The notes beneath the pieces are model-generated. The model saw only the letters and a list, made by a program, of their open reading frames with translations. It made no database searches and was not told the DNA's origin. From NCBI GenBank assembly GCA_002381765.1, contig DFXX01000096.1, positions 701 to 22,865 of the forward strand: a stretch of DNA of 22,165 nt, given 5' to 3'. Shown piece after piece: positions 14,958-22,165 of the stretch. Every line of letters begins with the position of its first letter. Position 1 is the first letter of the stretch. This stretch comes from Bacteriovoracaceae bacterium UBA4097 (GTDB lineage Bacteria > Bdellovibrionota > Bacteriovoracia > Bacteriovoracales > Bacteriovoracaceae). A program made the position numbers and the translations under genes.

Positions 14958-16214
14958 ATGAAACTGGGATTACTAGTAATTGCGACAGAAATATTAGAAG
15001 GAAAGATCGTTGATCTCAATACTCGTTCTTTGGCCCATTTTCTAAAAAAACTGCATTTGGAACTCAATGAAGCTCATACCGTACGAGATAATGAAGAAGA
15101 TATCAAAAGAGGATTAAGCTCCCTCTTAAAGACCTGCGATTTTATCATCACTTCAGGGGGACTGGGTCCCACTCTGGATGATCTCACAAAAAATGTGCTG
15201 GCATCGTTTTTAAATACTCCTATCACCTATTCTCATGAAGCTCATAAAGTGGCCGAAAGTAATTATGAAAGACTGGAGAGACCTTATCCAGGCAAGGAGC
15301 ATGCCTACTCCTTCTTGCCCGAGGGAGTGAAGGCCCTCTCAAATTCCACGGGTTTTGCTCCAGGGCTTTTTGCTGAATATCAGGGCAAATTTTTTCTGTG
15401 TGCTCCGGGAGTACCTCGAGAATTTAATTCAATGCTGACCGATCATCTTCTTCCTTGGATTGAGAAAAATCATAAGCAAGTCTACTTCATGGAAAACGTT
15501 GTTTTCAGAACCAGAAGAGTTCCAGAGGAAAAAATTTTTGGAGAAGTCGATTCAGAGTTATGGAAGAAATTATCAAATTTGGGAGATGTAAGTTCTCTTC
15601 CAGGAATAATGGGAGTGGATATTGGAATCAAGATTAAGGCAACTGATGAGAAAGGGCTATCTCAGAAGCGCCAAGCAGTAATTGCTATTATGGAGAACTC
15701 TCCGGTCAAAAAGCATATCTGGCATCAGGGTGAAGCGAGACTTGAGGAAGTCATTGTGAAGCTTGCCAATGAAAAAGGTATAACCTTTGGATTTGCCGAA
15801 TCCTGCACTGGTGGACTTTGCTCTCATCGCATAACCAATATTTCTGGCAGTAGTAAATCTTTTATGGGCTCAGTTATTTCCTATGCTGAAGCCGTGAAGA
15901 CGAGTGAGCTAGCGGTGTCTGCAGAACTTATAGTGAGCAAAGGAGTCGTGAGCCTGGAAGTAGCCGAGGCCATGGCCATCGGATTGGCCCAGACACTGGA
16001 GATTGATTTCGCTGTTTCCATAACAGGATTTGCTGGACCCAGTGGTGGAAGTCCGGAGTTACCTGTAGGATCAGTTTGCATCGGTCTGCATGTGAGAAAT
16101 AAAGTCACTCGATCATTTAAGCTCCGCTTATTTGGAGACCGTGAACAACTAAAAGAGCGCTTTGCTCAGGCCGCCCTCATGGTGCTTCACGAGAGCATGG
16201 AAGAATTTGCCTAA
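14958..16214 (+). CDS. cinA: CinA-family protein: MoCF-like domain plus NMN amidohydrolase
   Basis: A 418-residue two-domain CinA. Residues 1-170 are the MoCF-like (COG1058) domain, with ITSGGLGPTLDD (64-75), linked in characterised members to ADP-ribose or related pyrophosphatase activity. Residues 258-415 are the PncC-type domain that converts nicotinamide mononucleotide to nicotinate mononucleotide: FAESCTGG (S281), ISGSSKSFMGSVISY (Y308) and TGFAGPSGG (355-363). The usual GTELL motif near the N-terminus is IATEILEG here, a Gly-to-Ala change. The gene has AGGAGAGG just before its ATG. It may be followed by a small overlapping ORF. Confidence 0.95.
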   Translation: MKLGLLVIATEILEGKIVDLNTRSLAHFLKKLHLELNEAHTVRDNEEDIKRGLSSLLKTCDFIITSGGLGPTLDDLTKNVLASFLNTPITYSHEAHKVAESNYERLERPYPGKEHAYSFLPEGVKALSNSTGFAPGLFAEYQGKFFLCAPGVPREFNSMLTDHLLPWIEKNHKQVYFMENVVFRTRRVPEEKIFGEVDSELWKKLSNLGDVSSLPGIMGVDIGIKIKATDEKGLSQKRQAVIAIMENSPVKKHIWHQGEARLEEVIVKLANEKGITFGFAESCTGGLCSHRITNISGSSKSFMGSVISYAEAVKTSELAVSAELIVSKGVVSLEVAEAMAIGLAQTLEIDFAVSITGFAGPSGGSPELPVGSVCIGLHVRNKVTRSFKLRLFGDREQLKERFAQAALMVLHESMEEFA

Positions 16215-16320
16215 AACCGACTCGATTTATAGGCGAATCCCAAGTAAAGTCACCTTGTCTCCTAATAAAAAACAATCACTTACAGAAGCCCTTAAGAGAC
16301 TCAACATTCCTCTGAGATAA
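16207..16320 (+). CDS. Possible 37-residue ORF overlapping the end of cinA
   Basis: A frame open from 16153 to the TAA at 16318-16320 crosses the cinA stop. The likely start is TTG at 16207, 8 bases before the cinA stop ends, with GGAAG a few bases upstream. The peptide would begin MPKTDSIYRRIPSKVTLSP and end LTEALKRLNIPLR. It is basic with a helical end and looks more protein-like than random frames here, but there is no ATG and no similarity known to me. Translational coupling to cinA is inferred. A chance ORF in a 170-base gap is a real alternative. Confidence 0.3.
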   Translation: MPKTDSIYRRIPSKVTLSPNKKQSLTEALKRLNIPLR

Positions 16321-16321
16321 T
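16313..16321 (+). promoter_or_regulatory. Possible extended -10 promoter of the giant lipoprotein gene
   Basis: TGAGATAAT resembles an extended -10 (TGn plus TATAAT with one mismatch). No -35 is evident. Transcription would start near 16328, about 58 bases before the ATG at 16386. This is the best candidate in the gap before the gene. Confidence 0.3.
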
Positions 16322-16371
16322 GACTCGTATTCATTAAGAAACTTAAGTGAAAAATCCGATAGTTAACCAGT

Positions 16372-16376
16372 GAGGG
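16372..16376 (+). promoter_or_regulatory. Ribosome binding site deciding the lipoprotein start
   Basis: GAGGG abuts the ATG at 16377, which leaves no spacing for that codon, but lies 9 bases before the ATG at 16386. The second start is therefore preferred; it removes three residues and leaves the lipoprotein signal intact. Confidence 0.55.
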
Positions 16377-16385
16377 ATGACACGG

Positions 16386-19300
16386 ATGTTTAACTCGAAA
16401 GACTTTTCTTTATTTATGAAATCGACTTATTTCTTGCTGCTTACAGTGGCCTTTCAGGTATTCCTGAGTGGCTGTATGCCAGCGAGTACTGCACCCAGTG
16501 TAAAAACCAATAGCAGCACAGACAGTGGTTCAGGCTCCACGACTCCTCTCTATCAGGAACCAACTTTTCCATTTGAAGGAATCTTTCTGCAAGAGGGTGC
16601 GGTACAAACAACAACACAATTCACATTGCCAGTAGACTTTAATGACTCCTTCCTCATTAGAGGAAAATCTCTCTCTCTTTATCTAAGAAGGATTCCTAGC
16701 TCCACCAATATTTGTCTTGTAGGAAAATACAATTATATCTCGGGCCAGGATAAGTTTCTTATCCTTTCGGCCAAGGCAAAATCTTATACAGATCTGATTA
16801 ATAAAACTACCGAGTTTTATCTGCAAGTTGAACCGGGAAATGGCGACGCCAATCAGAATGATTGCCTAACCTATAATCTCTCCACTGTCTTATATACTGG
16901 GGCCAGCTCTCCCAGTTTGAGTTTTAGCCTTCAGCAGCTTTGTACTAACTGCTCGACCTCGGTTACCAGCACTCCCTTGAAGCTTTACTTTACTAATGGT
17001 GAAGAAGTCCCAAGTCTCAGCATGGGATCTGCTACTATGATTATCTCAGGGAGCGCAGGAAATGTTGGTAATGCCTGTGTTGAAACCACTGCTTGTAAGG
17101 CCCGTGGCTTTGATTGTTGCCTAGGTTCTCAGTGCGTGAAAGATGGTGCTGTAAGGCCAAGTGCAATTACCGCACCAGGCTTTCTTGCCGCTCAGGAAGA
17201 TGTGCGCTTAAATCCTAATCGCTTTGTGGTCTATCCTCAGTTCTATTTTGTTTGCCAAAGTCGTCCTGACACGAATCCCGGAGGAGATAATCCAGATAGC
17301 TCAGATCCGGACTATGAAGCTGCCATAAGGCTTAAAGAACTCTCTCATCTCTACCAGTGTCTTAATCAAGTAGACGGAGAATTCTCTTACTGCACGGTTA
17401 AGTTCTCACAAGCTTCAAAAAGCATTCCGGGCAATTTCTCTGCTGCCACTTTAGGTTTCACCGAAGATGTTAACTTTGGCAGTCTAAATCCCAATTTTGC
17501 CGGGACCGATTACATCAATAACATTGTAAAAGTCGACTATGGTGGAACAGTTCTTTATGAGCAAAATAAAACTCCTGCAAGTGGTGTGACTCTAGTTAGC
17601 TCTAATCGCAATGATAATCTTGTGCAAACTCAGTCAGTAAATGTTACCGCCAGTTTGCCTTCCAATGCTATCGACGCAAATCTTTATCTGACTTATAAGA
17701 TTGATGGAACTTGTGAGGCCATTGGCAGCACCATGGCCCGATGTTCAAAGACCTATATCCATGCAGCTGATGCCTCCTTAAAAATGAGCTCAACCTGGCA
17801 TGACAGCAGTAAGGTTTATCACCTTCCTACCTATGCTGACCTCTCTTCCCTTTCTAGTGTCATCGTTAAGATTGGCGGGATTACGGTTCCGGAAGATAGC
17901 TTAACCTGGTCCAAAGTGGTGACTAGTGAGCTTCAGGATGGTGTTATGAGACCACGTCCAAGAATTGAATTTAATCCCACCTATCAGATTCATCCTAATC
18001 AGAAGATTGAGATTTCCTATTTTGTAGTTACCGATGCCAGTAAACTGTTGAGCATGAGAAAGAATGCCCAGTCTCAGATCAATGCTATGTGTACCTGTGG
18101 ATCTTCTCTTAAATGCAATATAAGGCCCGTATACAGCAGCGATAGTAAATCTTTGGTAAACTATGAGTGCATTTATCCAACTCCCAGTGATAATGAGCCA
18201 CCGGTTAACCAAACGGTCTTTGTATCAAATAAAAACGTTCCTCATCGGTATTTTGACGAAGGTGGAGTGAGTTATGATGAGGAATACGGTTCAGCTCCCA
18301 ATCAAGAACTGCTTCCCTTCTCCTATATCAATAATGATATTCTAAAACCTAATAATGTTGCGGCCTATGTAGGCTTCAATGAGATCTATGGCTCCTTTGC
18401 TAAGACCGGAACACGGATAGCCAGACCGGCAAAACTTGTTAAAGTAAAAAAAGACAAAGAGTATGACATTATCGTGAGTTCAGGTTCATTTTCTTCTTGT
18501 GCGACTTGCGGCACAGATTACTACTCCTCTCTGCAGAAGATTTTCCCTCAGAATTTTGCTGGTCAAGGTGGTGGATATACTCCAGACTACCTGGAATCAA
18601 GAAGAGAAAACAGTACAAGTATTTATCGCTCAGATGATTTGCTTTATGGAAGGGCCTGTTTTGTTCCGGCCACCATGATTCCTTGGACTCATACCACGGG
18701 AAATTCTCCTCGTGAACAGCGCCGGATCAGATTAAGTGGCCAACATTTCTTGTTTGCCAATGGCTATTCAAGAGATTGGTATGGTTTTGATTATGGCTCC
18801 CTTATTGGCTCCTTTGACGGGGTTAGCTGGTTCTCCATTGGTAATCAAAGAAGAGTAAAGGCAAAAGGAAAAAAACTATATCTTGCAATCAATGCTTATT
18901 ATGGAGACCTGAGTGTCGACAGTAATTTTAATGTTTCAATCAGCGAATCCAATATTTACTCCTCTCCTATTCCTGACCACGATACTGAAAGTGATGGGGC
19001 CCAATGCCAGAAGGCACATTACTGCTCTACCGATAATGATTGTTTTACACAATTGGGATATGAATACTCTTGTCAAAATATCTCGGGCCTTACAACTAAC
19101 TGGCCTCAATTCGATGCCAATAGTGAAGAAGTCGTAGGATCGAGCTTAAGAAGCCTCTCTAACATCGTTGGAGGAACCAATGGCCAAAGTAAACGTTGTG
19201 TTTACCGAGGTCGAGGTGCCCCTTGTCTGAATAACCTCTATGGTGCCAATGGGACAACCTTCAATGGAACGGCTGTTGTGGGTCACCTAAGTTGTTCTTC

Positions 19301-21338
19301 AAACAATTCTTGTGCTCCAACCAACTCCAGTCGCTTTAATGATAGAATAGCCCGTTTTGCCAACAGCCCACTTGCGCAAAACCTTGCAGAAGTTGTTAGC
19401 CCTCTCGGTGATACCGTGGGATTAGGTGCCAGAATCATAGGAAGACCTTTCGATTACTACGGTAAGACGACTGCCCCATCCCTTGCCCTGACTTCGCTCA
19501 GCCAAAATAATGTGGGGGGCATATGCACTCCCGGTAAAGACATTATGTATTCAACTACTACCTATGAATTAAATTCTCGCACCCCAAGTGCCAATACTGA
19601 AAGCTCGGATAAAATTCTAGGTGTCGGAACGACCATGTCTACTACCATGAGCTCAAAATACTTAAATGCCTGCCCTGCTACCGATGCTACAGGGGTTGCT
19701 CTTCAGAATTATGATCTTAATTTGGGAAGTGGAACACTTAATAACTTCTCCATCACCCAGAATATGTCCACGAATCTGTTGAACATCACTCCTTTTGTTT
19801 CGCAAAATATCTTCAGCTCTTTAAATAGTGCATCTCAAGTTAAGACCATTGGGTATCAGAAGAATGCTTGCCTCAGAGCTCCTGGAGCATCATGCTTTTC
19901 AGATATGGAGTGTGCTCCTTCAACCCTTATAGCCGGCAAGGCCAGAGTCGCTAATTTTACTGGCATTCTCAGTGAAGCAGAAGAAAAGTTCTGGGAAGAA
20001 GAATTAATTTGCGGAAATCCTGATTATAAATACATCTCTTCAGGAGTAATCAACTCTGCTTTCTCAGTTAAGAACAATAAGTGCTGTCGCGATATCGGCA
20101 AAACCCTATCCGTCTACACTCAGACCGACTCATCCAACTTCCAGTGGTGTGATGTGGGAACGAAAGCAGTTAAGGTGGCCGGGGTTAATACTTCCATCTC
20201 GAGCTCAACCCGTTATTCCCGAGTTCATACTGCCTATGACAAGATGACATGTAACCCAACTCAAACCAGTTCCACTAAATCCTTTGCACTCTCCATTGCG
20301 GCCAGTAACCCAAGCGAAAGACTAACCCAGATTTTAGGACAGTATAAAACCTTGGACACTATCAATGAGCGCACTTGCTGCACAAAGAATTGGGTAAGAA
20401 GCTTCCATACTGAAAATGGCGGAGGTCATAATTTTGTTAATACCAAATTGCAAAATATTAACAAAGAAATGTTCAAGCATGTTAGCTGGTTTCCGCAAGA
20501 TACTACTGTTCCAACAACAGAGACCCCATTTGAATGTGATATGGCCGAATATGCTAATAGCTCATGCGAAGTAAGATCTTTCTCTCCTAGCGAGGAAGAA
20601 AAATACTTAACCTGGGCCGGTTCACTCGAGCTACTGGGTATTCCTCAGGTCGCAGTGAGAACAAATGATGAAATCTATAAAATAGTTGATAATAACCAGA
20701 ATGATCCAGGCCCTGTAAAGGCCGTGCTCGATGACTCTATCGAAGACGTAAATATAGTGGGGCCAGACTTCCAGGAGCCAGGCTCTACTTATTATTCAGC
20801 AGCTAGCTACAATAAATTCAAGATGACGAGTTTGAAGAAAGTTTTCTCTGAAAATGAATTTAATTGTTGCGTTCCTTCTGGTGAAGAAATCCCAGCCTCT
20901 GTGACCCCTGCTCAATGTTGTACGGGATATGTGGCCAATGATAATAACGTCCGCCGCTGCTGCTTGCAGGATTTTACAAATTTAACGGTCTATCTTAATC
21001 GTTATGTTTCATCTGAAGGAAGAGGTCTACCGGACAATGCTTACGATCCCAAGACAGGATACATTAAGGATCCAGGACAAGTTCAACTTTTAGCGGCCCA
21101 GAAGAATCTCTGTTGCTCAGGTAAAACCATGACTGGAGTTGCCATTAGTAAATTATCTATTCCGATTACTGGAGGAACTTATCTTCCTCAAGGAACACTT
21201 ACTACCAGCAGACGCTTCACCTACAGAAATGATGAAGTTGATAATAACTCAGAGACCAACTTCATTGGCTCCAAGTATGATGATGGAATAAGATGGAATA
21301 ATCACGTATATTGCGTGCCAGAGGGCTATGGAAACTAA
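16386..21338 (+). CDS. Giant cysteine-rich lipoprotein of unknown function
   Basis: I do not recognise this 1650-residue protein. It begins with a lipoprotein signal: a hydrophobic stretch (YFLLLTVAFQVFLSGC) whose LSGC lipobox places the acylated Cys at residue 30. A Ser/Thr/Gly-rich linker follows (about 31-55). The body has about 50 cysteines, many in clusters: CVETTACKARGFDCC (about 17074-17120), CQKAHYCSTDNDCF (about 19005-19050), CLRAPGASCFSDMEC (about 19868-19912), and six CC pairs in the last 1300 bases (near 20082, 20374, 20865, 20914, 20956, 21110). The C-x(n)-SD-x-EC spacing recalls small disulfide modules. There is no C-terminal anchor or recognised enzyme motif. It should be exported and held by lipid to the outer membrane, stabilised by disulfides; adhesion or surface structure is only a guess. 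Its stop overlaps that of uppP. Confidence 0.85.
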   Translation: MFNSKDFSLFMKSTYFLLLTVAFQVFLSGCMPASTAPSVKTNSSTDSGSGSTTPLYQEPTFPFEGIFLQEGAVQTTTQFTLPVDFNDSFLIRGKSLSLYLRRIPSSTNICLVGKYNYISGQDKFLILSAKAKSYTDLINKTTEFYLQVEPGNGDANQNDCLTYNLSTVLYTGASSPSLSFSLQQLCTNCSTSVTSTPLKLYFTNGEEVPSLSMGSATMIISGSAGNVGNACVETTACKARGFDCCLGSQCVKDGAVRPSAITAPGFLAAQEDVRLNPNRFVVYPQFYFVCQSRPDTNPGGDNPDSSDPDYEAAIRLKELSHLYQCLNQVDGEFSYCTVKFSQASKSIPGNFSAATLGFTEDVNFGSLNPNFAGTDYINNIVKVDYGGTVLYEQNKTPASGVTLVSSNRNDNLVQTQSVNVTASLPSNAIDANLYLTYKIDGTCEAIGSTMARCSKTYIHAADASLKMSSTWHDSSKVYHLPTYADLSSLSSVIVKIGGITVPEDSLTWSKVVTSELQDGVMRPRPRIEFNPTYQIHPNQKIEISYFVVTDASKLLSMRKNAQSQINAMCTCGSSLKCNIRPVYSSDSKSLVNYECIYPTPSDNEPPVNQTVFVSNKNVPHRYFDEGGVSYDEEYGSAPNQELLPFSYINNDILKPNNVAAYVGFNEIYGSFAKTGTRIARPAKLVKVKKDKEYDIIVSSGSFSSCATCGTDYYSSLQKIFPQNFAGQGGGYTPDYLESRRENSTSIYRSDDLLYGRACFVPATMIPWTHTTGNSPREQRRIRLSGQHFLFANGYSRDWYGFDYGSLIGSFDGVSWFSIGNQRRVKAKGKKLYLAINAYYGDLSVDSNFNVSISESNIYSSPIPDHDTESDGAQCQKAHYCSTDNDCFTQLGYEYSCQNISGLTTNWPQFDANSEEVVGSSLRSLSNIVGGTNGQSKRCVYRGRGAPCLNNLYGANGTTFNGTAVVGHLSCSSNNSCAPTNSSRFNDRIARFANSPLAQNLAEVVSPLGDTVGLGARIIGRPFDYYGKTTAPSLALTSLSQNNVGGICTPGKDIMYSTTTYELNSRTPSANTESSDKILGVGTTMSTTMSSKYLNACPATDATGVALQNYDLNLGSGTLNNFSITQNMSTNLLNITPFVSQNIFSSLNSASQVKTIGYQKNACLRAPGASCFSDMECAPSTLIAGKARVANFTGILSEAEEKFWEEELICGNPDYKYISSGVINSAFSVKNNKCCRDIGKTLSVYTQTDSSNFQWCDVGTKAVKVAGVNTSISSSTRYSRVHTAYDKMTCNPTQTSSTKSFALSIAASNPSERLTQILGQYKTLDTINERTCCTKNWVRSFHTENGGGHNFVNTKLQNINKEMFKHVSWFPQDTTVPTTETPFECDMAEYANSSCEVRSFSPSEEEKYLTWAGSLELLGIPQVAVRTNDEIYKIVDNNQNDPGPVKAVLDDSIEDVNIVGPDFQEPGSTYYSAASYNKFKMTSLKKVFSENEFNCCVPSGEEIPASVTPAQCCTGYVANDNNVRRCCLQDFTNLTVYLNRYVSSEGRGLPDNAYDPKTGYIKDPGQVQLLAAQKNLCCSGKTMTGVAISKLSIPITGGTYLPQGTLTTSRRFTYRNDEVDNNSETNFIGSKYDDGIRWNNHVYCVPEGYGN

Positions 21339-22147
21339 TACATCGAAACAATCATGGCCCCAGCAATAATCCAGCGATAGATCGCAAAATAGACTAAATG
21401 TATCCGTCCAATTAACTTCATAAAGAAGTGAACCGTAAGCCATCCCACAATGAAGGATGTACTAATTCCTGTCAGAAGGGCGATAATTCCTGTTGAGTCC
21501 TGCTCTTTCATAAGATCAGGAATTTCTTTAAGAATTCCTGCGAAGATAATAGGTAAAGAAAGGAGAAAGGAAAATGCGCCTGCCTCTTTCCTTCTCATTC
21601 CAAGAATCAGCGCCATCGTAAGTGTAATACCTGAACGACTGACTCCTGGGAAGATAGCAAAGGCCTGTGCTAGTCCAATGAGTCCCGCCAGCTTCCACTG
21701 CATCCCTTCCAGCATAGGGTGCTCAAAATGTGTCTTCCTACGATTGATAATATCTGCTAACCACAGGATGCCCCCGAAGACGGAGAGATTGAAAACAATA
21801 ATCCAGGGATCTCTAGCGAACTTCGAAATCGGAAGAAGGAGAAGAATCATCATTACACTGACGAATGTAGCAAAAATGAAGTTTCTCACGAACCATCTAT
21901 CCTCCCCTCCTTGCTTTAAATCTACCAAAGAGGGAGTAAAGGTCCTGACATATCTAGCGATATCATTCTTAAAATAAACAAGCACAGCGAGACCAGTCCC
22001 CAGATGCATCATAAGATCAAAGACGACACCTGGATCCTTAATGCTCATCACATAGGGGAGTAGTGCTAAATGCCCACTGCTGCTAACAGGAAGGAATTCA
22101 GAGAGACCTTGGATCAATCCATAAATAACAGCTTCTATTGGTGACAT
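21335..22147 (-). CDS. uppP: Undecaprenyl-diphosphatase UppP (BacA)
   Basis: This integral membrane phosphatase converts undecaprenyl diphosphate to the monophosphate, recycling the lipid carrier for peptidoglycan and other envelope polymers; it is linked to bacitracin resistance. The 270-residue protein shows both family motifs: QGLSEFLPVSSSGHL (residues 13-27, with E17 and H26) and FPGVSRSGIT (166-175, with R171). At least seven hydrophobic segments are visible. Family length is 260-280. ATG with AAGGA 5 bases upstream; the promoter is probably outside the window. It is convergent with the giant lipoprotein gene and their stop codons overlap. Confidence 0.97.
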   Translation of the reverse strand: MSPIEAVIYGLIQGLSEFLPVSSSGHLALLPYVMSIKDPGVVFDLMMHLGTGLAVLVYFKNDIARYVRTFTPSLVDLKQGGEDRWFVRNFIFATFVSVMMILLLLPISKFARDPWIIVFNLSVFGGILWLADIINRRKTHFEHPMLEGMQWKLAGLIGLAQAFAIFPGVSRSGITLTMALILGMRRKEAGAFSFLLSLPIIFAGILKEIPDLMKEQDSTGIIALLTGISTSFIVGWLTVHFFMKLIGRIHLVYFAIYRWIIAGAMIVSMY

Positions 22148-22165
22148 GAGAATCCTTAAATTGTA

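Noticed and set aside
17901..18212. 103-residue minus-strand ORF inside the giant lipoprotein gene
   Set aside because: No ribosome site or promoter. The plus-strand frame is open for nearly 5 kb with consistent lipoprotein features.
21450..21977. 175-residue plus-strand ORF opposite uppP
   Set aside because: Antisense shadow of a membrane protein gene; its composition reflects the complement of hydrophobic codons.

Overview
The window reads as a chromosomal, mostly housekeeping segment of a Gram-negative bacterium of moderate-to-low GC (roughly 40-45% by eye). The mixture of an E. coli-type SpeD, a cytosolic-type malate dehydrogenase, an NfeD/slipin pair, short orphan regulators and a very large cysteine-rich lipoprotein fits best with the Bdellovibrionota (Bacteriovorax/Halobacteriovorax-like). 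That placement is inference from gene character only and was not tested by a search. I see no tRNA, rRNA, CRISPR array, insertion sequence or integrase, and no gap between genes longer than about 170 bases.

Layout. Bases 90-4606 (minus strand) hold malate dehydrogenase (mdh), a strong terminator, a near-consensus promoter, and a two-gene unit of S-adenosylmethionine decarboxylase (speD) and a secreted M1 aminopeptidase. Divergent from mdh is a GTG-started protein (4754-5374) with an arginine/glycine-rich disordered N-terminus and an acidic tail. An XRE-type repressor-like gene (5418-5759, minus) and exonuclease III (5891-6652, plus) diverge from an AT-rich region carrying a palindrome and two near-identical direct repeats. 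A stand-alone response regulator receiver (6622-6996, minus) overlaps the end of the exonuclease gene. Guanine deaminase (7161-8480, minus) diverges from an NfeD membrane protease plus slipin operon (8534-10588), which is closed by a bidirectional UUCG terminator shared with a small secreted protein gene.

Bases 10626-11286 hold two small exported proteins, then come the ribosome-associated GTPase TypA (11433-13241) and a COG2509-type FAD-dependent dehydrogenase (13309-14865), all on the minus strand. Divergent from these is cinA (14958-16214), possibly followed by an overlapping 37-codon ORF that starts with TTG. Then comes a lipoprotein of about 1650 residues and about 50 cysteines (16386-21338). 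The window ends with undecaprenyl-diphosphatase (uppP, minus), whose stop codon overlaps the lipoprotein stop.

Functionally the region combines central metabolism (mdh, guaD, speD), DNA repair and NAD metabolism (xth, cinA), membrane quality control (NfeD/slipin), cell-envelope synthesis (uppP), translation under stress (typA) and exported proteins of unknown role. The parts least explained by known families are the giant lipoprotein, the RG-rich protein, the two small secreted proteins and the XRE operator region.
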